Part shown: piece after piece, positions 47,504 through 56,439 of the stretch
Numbering within the stretch: position 1 is the first letter of the stretch
How the letters are laid out: each line of letters opens with the position of its first letter
Assembly (NCBI GenBank): GCA_029838195.1
Contig: JALGVJ010000001.1
Span: forward strand, 1-64,000
Direction of reading: 5' to 3'
DNA length: 64,000 nt
From: Promethearchaeota archaeon
GTDB lineage: Archaea; Asgardarchaeota; Lokiarchaeia; Sigyniarchaeales; SOKP01
The notes under the pieces: model-generated
The model's input: the letters and a program-made list of their open reading frames with translations, nothing else
The model's database searches: none
What the model was told of the DNA's origin: nothing
Translations under genes and position numbers: made by a program

Positions 47504-49135
47504 TTATATGAATTGGTAAACCGTTCCGCAAACATTTCCATCTGAAAAACTCTTAATTATTTTTAAATTAAAATTTTGTTTTATTTCTCTTAAATCTATA
47601 TAATTATCTGACACATAGTTTTTTATAAACCAAATTAAATAAACTTTCGGTTCATTTTCAATTGTTTCTTTAAATTCCGAAATATCTTCATCTTTATAGG
47701 GTAAGTTATAAGGTATAATAGTGGTACAAGTATATATCAAGTGAGGATCATTTGAATAAATTTTCCCATCCCATTCTTTATTTTGAACATATTTAATGAT
47801 TTCTGATTCCTTAAAATAATAATAGGTATATCCTCCTGCTCCTTTCTGCATTTCTCTGATGAGACTTTCATAATTATGGAAAAAAGGATGGATAAGAAGA
47901 ATTGATATCATGAAAATAATAATAATTTTTTCGAAAAGGAGAGGGATGCGATTATGTTTTAGAGCTTTAGGAAAAAAATTAAATCTTCTTGATAAAAATA
48001 CAAGTAAGGATTTGATTAGATAAATAAAATTTTTTAGAATAATTAAAATAATAGCAATAACATATAAATAGAGGGGTGATACTATTCTATTATTCATTAT
48101 ATCAAATCTGAATTGAAGTGCGGTATAGAACAAAAGAGAAGTATAACTTATCATCATTAATCCAATATGATAAAACTTAATTAAATAGATTTTATTTTCC
48201 CTATTTCTTTGAAAATCTAAAAATATTAAATAAGATCCTAAAATTCCAATTAAAATGAATCCACCTATTAAAAAAACTAATTTTATAACGTCCGGTAATA
48301 ATGACTTGACAAAAGGAATAATGTCTGGTGAAATGAGCCACGTAGCGACCGTATTAATAAATTGATATACATTTGATAAGAAAGGCCGGGGCGGAGGTCT
48401 TGCTCCTAAAAAAGTTCCCGTTATATAGAGATTTCTTAATATCCAAATGGATAATGGGATTAAAGATATTAAACAAAAGAGAAAAATAATTTTTATACGT
48501 CGAAACACGGAATATTCTTTTTCTATGAAAAGAAATTGAAATCCAAAAACAAGAATAACAAATATGCCAATATAGCGTTGTAAATTGCACAGAGCTGAAA
48601 TTATAGAAAGAATAAGAATATATTTCCTTTTTCGTTCTTTTGGTGCTTCAATTAGTTTAAAGAAATAAATTGAAAACAACGTTAATAATAGTATGAATAA
48701 GGGCTCTGTGCATGCATATTTAGAAACAAATAAGAGCGGGATCGAAAAAAGTATAAATAATTGCCCAACAATATCCAAGATTGAATCCTTTCCGAATTCT
48801 GAAAAAATTTTACGAGATAAGAAAACTATTAATCCAAACACAATTGCATTTACGAATCGGGCTCCAATATAAGGGTCGATCCCTAAAAATCCTAAAGATG
48901 CTAATAAGAGTGGAAAAAGGGGGGGAAATTGGGGCTCAGGATCATTCAGAAAACTCTCATATTTTCCGTTAGAAACTAAATTTCTTGCGATGGAGATATA
49001 TAGAGTCCCATCAGGAGTCATTGCAGCTCCATATTTAGAAGTCTTAAGAAGAACAAGAAAAACACCTATTAACCCTAATATAGTTGAAATAAAAAGTTCA
49101 ATTTTTCTTCTTTTCTCAAGAGAATGGAATTGCAT
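47504..49135 (-). CDS. GT39/ArnT-like integral membrane glycosyltransferase
   Basis: 543 residues with about 11-13 membrane helices and a small extracellular C-terminal domain. The first external loop has AAMTPDGTLYISIARNLVSN; an acidic residue there in a DGxxY setting is typical of PMT/ArnT-type enzymes, which transfer sugars from polyprenyl phosphates. FPPLFPLLLASLGF follows, as in such proteins. Absence of other glycosylation genes nearby leaves acceptor and donor open. It sits alone inside the rearranged zone between the two duplicated segments. Confidence 0.78.
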   Translation of the reverse strand: MQFHSLEKRRKIELFISTILGLIGVFLVLLKTSKYGAAMTPDGTLYISIARNLVSNGKYESFLNDPEPQFPPLFPLLLASLGFLGIDPYIGARFVNAIVFGLIVFLSRKIFSEFGKDSILDIVGQLFILFSIPLLFVSKYACTEPLFILLLTLFSIYFFKLIEAPKERKRKYILILSIISALCNLQRYIGIFVILVFGFQFLFIEKEYSVFRRIKIIFLFCLISLIPLSIWILRNLYITGTFLGARPPPRPFLSNVYQFINTVATWLISPDIIPFVKSLLPDVIKLVFLIGGFILIGILGSYLIFLDFQRNRENKIYLIKFYHIGLMMISYTSLLFYTALQFRFDIMNNRIVSPLYLYVIAIILIILKNFIYLIKSLLVFLSRRFNFFPKALKHNRIPLLFEKIIIIFMISILLIHPFFHNYESLIREMQKGAGGYTYYYFKESEIIKYVQNKEWDGKIYSNDPHLIYTCTTIIPYNLPYKDEDISEFKETIENEPKVYLIWFIKNYVSDNYIDLREIKQNFNLKIIKSFSDGNVCGTVYQFI

Positions 49136-49289
49136 TTAAATCAAAAATTTTTAAATGATTAATTTTAGGACTATAAATTAAACATGATAGCTCAAATTTA
49201 AAGCTTTTTCAACCATAACGACAAGATTTGTGAAAAATTCTCCTTTCCTTCAAAAAGAATCTTCTTATACTCCTGCTTTGGATCGTTAG

Positions 49290-49793
49290 GGATTACTATT
49301 ATGTGAATTTGACCCTTTCTCTGTTTTATCTTTCCGAAGGATCAAAAATTTAAAGGAAAGAGGAATTAGGATCTTAGACGTTACTAATAGAGATGGACTC
49401 CAAACGTCTCGTTTGGGAATGGCCAAAATCGAAAAGACTTTTTTAAACATTTTATTGAATCAAATGGGCGTGTATCAATCCGAAATGGGCTTTCTTACGA
49501 CAATTCACGAGATAAATTACATCAATGCAAATCTTAAATTAGTATGTATATGCGTCATAAAACCCATGAAACTTAGTGGTTGGATTCGGGCTATAGCTTC
49601 AGATGTTGAAAAAGCAGTTGAGCTAACACGTATTCGGCATCTTGATTTATCCATTTCTACTTCCAAGCTACTGATAGAAGGTAAATTTCAAGGAAAAAAT
49701 CATGAAGATGACATTCTCAATATGATGGTGGAAGCCGTAAAATTAGCCAGGGATTATGGAATTAAGACCATTGGAGTCAATGATCATATTTAA
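49290..49793 (+). pseudogene. truncated 2-isopropylmalate/homocitrate synthase-like gene
   Basis: The frame contains RILDVTNRDGLQTSRLG, QSEMGFLTTIHEINYINANL, LSGWIRAIASDVEKAVELT, LDLSISTSKLLIEGKFQGK and KTIGVN in the order of the catalytic TIM barrel of the LeuA/NifV family. The good match starts at about 49359, before the first ATG (49413), and no ATG, GTG or TTG precedes it in frame. It stops at 49793, directly after IGVN, where the family continues EDASR. About half or more of the protein is missing, so this is a fragment. Confidence 0.8.
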
Positions 49794-49832
49794 AATGCGT
49801 ACGTTTGAAAAAATAAAAAAAAAAAATTTAAA

Positions 49833-49916
49833 TTGGAAGGTTTTAAGGATAAAAGGGCAAGAGATTTCCTAAAAACTGCAATGGAATCTGAAGATAAGGT
49901 GATTACTTTTTTCGGC
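49833..49916 (+). pseudogene. 84-base relic of the acyl-CoA synthetase gene (copy B)
   Basis: Matches 45437-45520 of the intact gene with about seven differences. It is followed at 49919 by the sequence that in copy A lies 819 bases further on. Copy B therefore lost 45521-46339 internally and everything before 45437. Confidence 0.92.
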
Positions 49917-49918
49917 TG

Positions 49919-50172
49919 AAATACAATTAATTTTAAAATAGTTTTTAAAAATACCTTCATTAGTTTAAACACATGTACTTAAATTAATAATACGAATGAA
50001 TAAAATAACAAATAATGAATAAAATATGAATTTCGCCCACTTAAATGAATACATGTATAATTTCATTGAGGAAGTTTGTAATGAGATTGGTCCAAGAGAA
50101 TCAGGCTCTGAGTCAGAGAAGCTGACTGGAGATAAAATAGAATCTGAATTAAAAAATTATTGTGATGAAACT
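49919..50172 (+). repeat. duplicated segment, copy B
   Basis: Partner of 46340-46592. Here the segment leads into the complete M28 peptidase gene, so this copy keeps the ancestral junction with the peptidase and has lost the synthetase. Confidence 0.92.
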
Positions 50173-51279
50173 TGGCAAGAAAAATATATCGCCCATCCAA
50201 CAGCATTTCTTGGAGGAGTGCGGTATGGAACTGTGCTCGTTTTTGTATCTATCATAATGTATTGGGTATCCTTATTGACTGATCTTAATATGATACAACT
50301 CGAAATTAGTTGGAGCTATATCTTTATGATTATTGGAATAATAATATTATTTTTAGCAGATTCTTATTTTGTTTTGGAAGTAATGCGGTATCATGAAGTT
50401 TTTGATTTTTTGTTTCCGAAAAAAGATTCCAATAATATAGTAGGTGTCATTTACCCCACCAAGGAGGTAAAGCAATCAGTTATTTTTTCAGCCCATCATG
50501 ATTCTGCTTATGAATTCAATCTATTCTACTATTTTAAACGTTTTGGACAGAAAACAATAAATTTTGCTTATATAGGAATTGTATTTATCTTAATTGTTTT
50601 AATCGCGAAATTTATATTAAACATTTTTAACGTTCGGGCTAACATGATCTTTTTAATATTAGGAATTGCTTTTCTATTTTTTTTACCCATATTTATACCT
50701 TATTTATTTTTTCATTCATATAAAAGCGTTCTGGGAGCATGTGATAATTTATCTGGGGTTGCTATTATTCTTGGAATAGCAAGATATCTTTCAGAAAATA
50801 AAAAAGATTTTGTGCCTCAAAATACAAAAGTTTATTTTGTTTCTTTTGCTGGAGAGGAGGCTGGCATAAGGGGTGCTAAAAGATATGTAGACATGCATTA
50901 TCAACAGCTTAAAAATGAAAATACGAAAGTTGTAAATATAGATTCTATTGCAACCCCTGAAACTATTTTAATTGCAACTAAGGAAATTATCATTGGTGTT
51001 AAACATGAAAAAGAGATATATGAAAAACTCTATGAAATAGCAAAAGAAAACGGAATTAATGGAAAGATGGTCCCTATCACCTTCGGAGCCACGGATGGCG
51101 CTGCCTTTAGTAAGAAAAAGATTGCTGCCACTTCGATATCTGGATTAGATTTAGAAAATGAATTAGTTCCGTTTTATCATACTCGTTTAGACACTCCAGA
51201 AGTAGTCGATCCTAAAGCCCTTGGATTAATAGTGAAAATGTGCGTAAATTATTTAAAGAGAATTGATATGGAATCATGA
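50026..51279 (+). CDS. M28-family zinc aminopeptidase with membrane helices
   Basis: 417 residues. The peptidase ligands are visible: SAHHDS (His157, Asp159), GACDNLSG (Asp240), FAGEEAG (Glu277 catalytic, Glu278), Asp306 in NIDSI, and His385 in YHTRLDT. Hydrophobic helices at about 67-84, 97-116 and 180-230 insert into the fold, so it is an integral membrane enzyme, probably acting on peptides at the membrane. The zinc set looks complete, so it should be active. Its first 48 codons are duplicated at 46446. Confidence 0.88.
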   Translation: MNFAHLNEYMYNFIEEVCNEIGPRESGSESEKLTGDKIESELKNYCDETWQEKYIAHPTAFLGGVRYGTVLVFVSIIMYWVSLLTDLNMIQLEISWSYIFMIIGIIILFLADSYFVLEVMRYHEVFDFLFPKKDSNNIVGVIYPTKEVKQSVIFSAHHDSAYEFNLFYYFKRFGQKTINFAYIGIVFILIVLIAKFILNIFNVRANMIFLILGIAFLFFLPIFIPYLFFHSYKSVLGACDNLSGVAIILGIARYLSENKKDFVPQNTKVYFVSFAGEEAGIRGAKRYVDMHYQQLKNENTKVVNIDSIATPETILIATKEIIIGVKHEKEIYEKLYEIAKENGINGKMVPITFGATDGAAFSKKKIAATSISGLDLENELVPFYHTRLDTPEVVDPKALGLIVKMCVNYLKRIDMES

Positions 51280-51528
51280 ATCATGTTTTTCTTTATATGA
51301 AACTATATAATCAAAACCATCTTAAAGACAATACTCTCATTTGTTCCATAAATTGGAAGAATATAAAGAAGCGGATCGAATTCTTTTATTAACCACGTGG
51401 AATGAGAAAATTTGTAATTCTTTATCCATTTAATTAACTGAAAAAATTAATATATAGAAATTTAAAAGATAAAAAGAATTTTTCCATATATTATTTAAAA
51501 TTATTCTCTCTTTTAATGGATTTATAGA

Positions 51529-52389
51529 TTATCCGAATATCTTTTTAAAGGTCGGTATAGATGCTCTAAACCCATCTTCAAAAGTTCCACCATCAGGAGC
51601 ATAAACGGATTCATATGAAATAACTCCATTATAATTATCTCTTTTTAATGCTTTTGCGATATTTTCAAGATAAAGACCGAGATGACCCTTGCCCAACTCT
51701 CTAAAATGGACTGTAGCTTTATTAGGATACACTTCTGCATCTTTTAAATGAATATGACTTATTACCGGCTGTATTTGCTCATATCCATCTGGATATGGTA
51801 TTTCACAGCAACTTAATGTATTAGAAATATCCCAAATAATCCCTAAGTGTTCACTTCCGACCTCATCAATTAATTTTCGTGCTAAATATGCAGAACATAT
51901 AACCGAATTATTTCCTGTTTCAATAGCAACAATAATATCTTCATCTTCAGCTAATTTTGCGATAGATTTCATTAAATTTAGTAATTTAGGCCAAGCAGTA
52001 TTGTTTGATACCCATTTTTCTGCACCATTTGTTCCAAACATGATAACTTCACGATTTCCACTAAAGGTGCGCACAAGAGGACAATCTAATTCTTTAGCAA
52101 TTTCTATATTGCATTTTAATGCATTAAAATGTTTCTTATAAGTAGGATCCCTGATCTCTAACTTGCTAATATTAATTCCATTAAAGATATGGCGCGATAA
52201 GCAGCTAACTTTCAAATTATAGGAATGAATCAATTCTTTAATTTTTTGAACCTCTTCATCGGTTTGTTCACCAATTTCTTTATCCCAGAGAAATTGAAGC
52301 TCTATATACTCTAATCCTGCCTCTTCAATTACCCCTAGAGCATATTCAAAATCTCTTGAAATCCCATCAGTAATAACACCTAACTTCAT
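51529..52389 (-). CDS. sugar phosphate isomerase/epimerase-like TIM-barrel protein
   Basis: I choose the ATG at 52389 (MKLGVITDGIS), two bases after the upstream gene's stop; the longer frame from 52431 would overlap that gene. The protein has 286 residues with the AP-endonuclease-2/xylose-isomerase-like barrel. Metal ligands are likely in IVAIETGNNS (Glu), LGIIWDISNT (Asp), ISHIHLKDAE (His) and VISYESVYAP (Glu). The family interconverts ketoses or inosose-type sugars. Co-transcription with a beta-hydroxyacid dehydrogenase points to sugar-acid catabolism. Confidence 0.85.
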   Translation of the reverse strand: MKLGVITDGISRDFEYALGVIEEAGLEYIELQFLWDKEIGEQTDEEVQKIKELIHSYNLKVSCLSRHIFNGINISKLEIRDPTYKKHFNALKCNIEIAKELDCPLVRTFSGNREVIMFGTNGAEKWVSNNTAWPKLLNLMKSIAKLAEDEDIIVAIETGNNSVICSAYLARKLIDEVGSEHLGIIWDISNTLSCCEIPYPDGYEQIQPVISHIHLKDAEVYPNKATVHFRELGKGHLGLYLENIAKALKRDNYNGVISYESVYAPDGGTFEDGFRASIPTFKKIFG

Positions 52390-52390
52390 T

Positions 52391-53296
52391 TCAAACAATA
52401 CCCCGATGTCCTTTAATTTCGATATCGGCAATTTGTTCTAATAACTTTACTATTGACCAATTATCTCCCTCTGGAAAAAGAGACATCCCTGCTCTAAATA
52501 ATTCAAATGCTGCGGCTGTTGTAAACATTACTACGCCATTTTCTTTAGCCATATCCATTGAAATTCCAAGATCTTTATACATTGTCGAAATATGGCTCCC
52601 TGTATTCTCAAATTTACGGTCAAGAATAAATCTCGCACATTCTCTAAACAAATTACTTGATACTCCACTCGTACTAAATACTTCATATAATACTTCTGGA
52701 TCAACACCGGCTTTTGTCCCTAACACAAATGATTCAAATATTGCCGTAAAACTCGAACCAATTAAGGCTTGAAGTGCGGCTTTAGTTTTTTGTCCCAATC
52801 CAATTTTTTCTCCAACATGATGTATGTTTTTTCCCACAGCTTCAAGTATATTTTTACAATCTTCGAACATATCTTTTTTTGCGGCAACCATCATCGTAAG
52901 AGTTCCATTTTCTGCTCCAGATTTACCTCCGCTAACAGGACTATCAATTAAATTCATTCCGCACTCAATAATTGGTTGCTCAATCGCTTGAATTTCAGAA
53001 GGCTTAATTGTAGCTGTAATAATTATTGTAGATCCCTTTTTTAAACCTTTTAATAAACCATTCTGACCAAGGATTACATCTCTTACTTGTTGACCATTCA
53101 TGACCATTATAAATACCACATCGGCATTTTCTCCTACTTCTCTGCAATTCATAGCAGGTTTTCCGCCTAATTGGAATAGGAGTTTCATTCTTTCTTGTCT
53201 AAGGTCATATCCCATAGTTTCAAATCCCTTTTTAATAAGATTTTTAGCAATCCCTATCCCCATATTTCCCAGACCAATTACACCAACTTTTTTCAT
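52391..53296 (-). CDS. beta-hydroxyacid dehydrogenase (3-hydroxyisobutyrate/tartronate-semialdehyde type)
   Basis: 301 residues. The Rossmann motif GLGNMGIGIAKNLIKKG opens the protein, with Asp/Arg (YDLRQER) after the second strand. The substrate motif DSPVSGGKSGAENGTLT and the catalytic Lys in GLGQKTKAALQAL are intact. The family oxidises or reduces 3-hydroxy acids such as 3-hydroxyisobutyrate or glycerate. It is first in a two-gene operon with the sugar isomerase-like gene. Confidence 0.9.
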   Translation of the reverse strand: MKKVGVIGLGNMGIGIAKNLIKKGFETMGYDLRQERMKLLFQLGGKPAMNCREVGENADVVFIMVMNGQQVRDVILGQNGLLKGLKKGSTIIITATIKPSEIQAIEQPIIECGMNLIDSPVSGGKSGAENGTLTMMVAAKKDMFEDCKNILEAVGKNIHHVGEKIGLGQKTKAALQALIGSSFTAIFESFVLGTKAGVDPEVLYEVFSTSGVSSNLFRECARFILDRKFENTGSHISTMYKDLGISMDMAKENGVVMFTTAAAFELFRAGMSLFPEGDNWSIVKLLEQIADIEIKGHRGIV

Positions 53297-53782
53297 GTAA
53301 GTATCAAAATCATGGTTAATTAATTTTCTAATTCTTTCCTTAGATTTTAAAATCTTATTTATTTTATTAAATCTATTAATTTTTTTGTTAAACTCATAAA
53401 ATTACTGAAAAAATGAGTAAAAGATCAAGTTTTTTTGCTTTATTTAAAAAAATCAGAAAAACTTAATGGAAATTAAAATTATTTGAAATAGAAATTAATG
53501 CATTTCCAACTTTCATTTAAATTGATAGTTAAACATCATCTAAGAAACATTAACAACACGATGATATTAAAAAATAATGCCCAATCCGACAATTACAGAA
53601 AAAATTCTCAAATAAAAGAAGGTTTCATTTAAGGACATGTAATAATCACGGTTTTCTTATTCTTTATTACTCGTTTTCATAAATTTTAATTAAGATTAAA
53701 CATGAACATCTAATTAATTAAAAATTATTTATTTAAATTCTTACATCAAAATTTAATACTAATCAAAAAAATCGGAGTAAAC
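53297..53782. other. intergenic region, divergent promoters expected
   Basis: About 480 AT-rich bases between divergently transcribed genes. No ORF or RNA is convincing. It must contain the promoters of the dehydrogenase operon and the MFS gene, but I cannot single out TATA/BRE elements against such an AT-rich background. Confidence 0.35.
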
Positions 53783-55132
53783 ATGTTGTCAGCAAACATG
53801 GAAAAATCATCCCCAAACATGTTTTTATATGCTCTCCCTAAAATAGCAACGTCGATGCTCATGGGATTTGCAGATTTCGCTCTCTTATTTTTGTATGGAG
53901 TAGTGTTTAGTCTTTCTGGAGTATATGTAGGGATCGCTTTATTTTTAGGTAAAATTTCAATTTCAATCTTGCAATTCGTCTTTGGATGGGTTTCAGATCA
54001 TTTCCCCTATTTGAATAAATTAGGTCGCCGAAAGCCTTTTCTAATTTTTTTCTCGCCGTTTTTAGCTCTATCTTTCTTATTTCTTGTCATGCCAGGCCCT
54101 TTCTTAGGATCCAATCCTTCCGAGATACATTTATTTCTCTGGTTCGCGATTTGGAACATATCTTTTCAGGGATTATATGGAATTCATAGTCCTTATCAAG
54201 CATGGTTAGCCGAATTATTTCATATAGAAGAGAGACCTAAGGTATCAGCAGTCCAAAATATTTTTATGATCATTGGAACAGCTATAATGTTAATCTTCTC
54301 CATGTTAGTTCTAACTGATGTCCAAGAAGAATTAAAGGAAAATGTTGCTGCTGTTCCTATTGAATTTTCATCTGCTGTTATTATTTTTAGTTTGATGGTT
54401 GTTGCATTTTTCTATATCTGTGCTTTTAAACTGCCGGTGGAAAAAAAACAGGAAATTAAAACGACTTTACTAAAAGATTTCAAGGCACTACTTCATGATC
54501 ACAATTTTCTTCATTTTAGCATTTTAGTAGGGCTTACAAGTTTAGCATGGATCATTGCAAATCAATATCTTTTACCTTTCGCAGAAGTAATCTTGGGGTT
54601 AGACTTCATTGGATATGCCCTTCTAGCAGTTATCATGGTTCTTGTTCTAATTGTGAGTATCATGGGCTGGAGAAAAAGTATTCATAAAAATGGAAAAGAT
54701 ACCACACTTCATTGGATCTATTTATTATCAATTATTGTTCTTCCTTTTTCTTTAGTTCCAATGCTTTCGCTTCCCAGCCCTTTCTTTTTTGGAGCCATTT
54801 ATATTCCATGTGTAGCAATAGGATTAGGTGGATGGACTTTTTTTCCTTATGTTATATATGCTGATTTGGCAGAACATGAAGCTAAGAAAGGAAAAAGTGC
54901 TCTAAAAGCTGGATTGTATGCTGGATTTCCATTCCTTCCTCTTAACGTTTTTCAAGCGATTGGACTATTTATAGCTGGAATCCTTTTAGAACTCCCAACT
55001 TATCCTTTTCAAACTGGTTTAAAGAGTTTGGGGTTTGTTGTTTGGGGACCCATTTGTTCGTTTTTCTTTATCATCACATATTTATATAAAAAGAAATTTG
55101 TTCGATTGGATCTAGAAAATGGAAATTCATGA
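53783..55132 (+). CDS. MFS/GPH-type sugar transporter
   Basis: 449 residues, about 12 membrane helices. GWVSDHFPYLNKLGRRKPFL after helix 2 is the SDR-x-GRRRP motif typical of glycoside-pentoside-hexuronide and sucrose-type symporters. WFAIWNISFQGLYGIHSPYQAW fits their fourth to fifth helix. A role in uptake of sugars or glycosides agrees with the catabolic genes around it. The substrate is not evident. Confidence 0.87.
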   Translation: MLSANMEKSSPNMFLYALPKIATSMLMGFADFALLFLYGVVFSLSGVYVGIALFLGKISISILQFVFGWVSDHFPYLNKLGRRKPFLIFFSPFLALSFLFLVMPGPFLGSNPSEIHLFLWFAIWNISFQGLYGIHSPYQAWLAELFHIEERPKVSAVQNIFMIIGTAIMLIFSMLVLTDVQEELKENVAAVPIEFSSAVIIFSLMVVAFFYICAFKLPVEKKQEIKTTLLKDFKALLHDHNFLHFSILVGLTSLAWIIANQYLLPFAEVILGLDFIGYALLAVIMVLVLIVSIMGWRKSIHKNGKDTTLHWIYLLSIIVLPFSLVPMLSLPSPFFFGAIYIPCVAIGLGGWTFFPYVIYADLAEHEAKKGKSALKAGLYAGFPFLPLNVFQAIGLFIAGILLELPTYPFQTGLKSLGFVVWGPICSFFFIITYLYKKKFVRLDLENGNS

Positions 55133-55420
55133 ATTTCACGCCCGGAGAAATAAAAATGAGGAATAGAATAAATAAAAAGTAAATATCATTCAATATTTCA
55201 TTAATTTTATTTTAGTTTATTTTCTTTTTTTTGCTATGATCAACTGTCAAGTTTTTAGTAATATAGCCCAGGCAATGGTGTTATTATAAACGCTTATATT
55301 TCCTTCGATTAGGGGGGTACAAAATAATAAGAACACCTTCTATTACAAAAAATTTTCCAAATTTAAAGGTTTCAAGTTTCATTAATATTCAAGAAGAAGA
55401 ACATGGGTTAAAGGAGTTCA

Positions 55421-56248
55421 TTATTTTAAATTCACTAACTTTTCTAATTCATTAATTATCTCTTTAATCGAAAAATCATCAGAAATTTCCATTTTTATGG
55501 CTTTTTGAGCACAAACATCCATGCAGCGTCCACAACCCCGGCATTCGTCATCAATTTCTGCGATATTTCCTCTAATTTTTATAGCATCAACAAAACAGAT
55601 ACCATTCGTACATGTTCCGCATGCTACACAATTTTCATCCACATAAAAGCGAATTCCTGGCATTCTTTTTATTTTCTTGCCAATTTCGGGATGAAGAATC
55701 GGAGAAATTCTCCACAAGCAACAACAAGGACAACAATTGCATATGCTTAATAATTGGCATCCATCCCTCACGCCTAACCACTCCTTGTCTAATTTATTTC
55801 TACCAATCATGTGAACTAACCCTGCTTCCTTGCACTTTCGCAAGTGTTCCAGGGCCTCTTCCTTCGAAACTAATCGCCCCAAATTGGGATTAATTTCTAA
55901 TACAGCTCTTCCCAGGAATAAGCAACCTAAATTGATTGGATAATTCTTGCACTGCATGGATTCTCTACAGATGCAAAAATTCATGATCCAATGATAAGAA
56001 GCCTTATTAATAAAATATTCTAATATTTGGGAAGGTAATACTATTTCTTCTAAATCTTGAACTGACTGATTAACCTCGATTACGTTATCTAATGGGAGAT
56101 AGAAGATTTTATCTCCCGTGAATAATAACTTATCGATAATTTTTCTAAGAATGGGAAGGCGAGTAAGTTTGGCAATGAGTTTTACATTAGGAAATGTTTT
56201 TTTTAACAAATGAACGAACCATAGAGGACGCGTCATGAGAAGTTCCAA
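55421..56248 (-). CDS. 4Fe-4S ferredoxin-domain protein with extra cysteine cluster
   Basis: 275 residues. The C-terminal part carries two 4Fe-4S motifs, CVACGTCTNGICFVDAI and CRGCGRCMDVCAQKAI. The first is slightly irregular, as the fourth ligand lies in GIC without a following Pro. The middle has CICRESMQCKNYPINLGCLF and an unusual CNCCPCCCLW stretch, so additional clusters or metal sites are possible. Similar proteins occur in methanogens and acetogens near methyltransfer genes. No redox partner gene adjoins it. Starts at 56248 or 56233 are possible. Confidence 0.8.
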   Translation of the reverse strand: MELLMTRPLWFVHLLKKTFPNVKLIAKLTRLPILRKIIDKLLFTGDKIFYLPLDNVIEVNQSVQDLEEIVLPSQILEYFINKASYHWIMNFCICRESMQCKNYPINLGCLFLGRAVLEINPNLGRLVSKEEALEHLRKCKEAGLVHMIGRNKLDKEWLGVRDGCQLLSICNCCPCCCLWRISPILHPEIGKKIKRMPGIRFYVDENCVACGTCTNGICFVDAIKIRGNIAEIDDECRGCGRCMDVCAQKAIKMEISDDFSIKEIINELEKLVNLK

Positions 56249-56439
56249 TAATTCTTCAATTATAATAATTTATTATTTTTTCCAGTATATATGAATGTTT
56301 CTTTACTATAAAATAAGAAAAATGGAAAAAAATAACAAAAATAATTTCTTTGATGGGTTTTTAAAGTCAATAATGGAGAAATTATTGAATATTATTAATA
56401 ATTAAAAATATCCGGAACTTTGCCGGAAAATCTATATAG

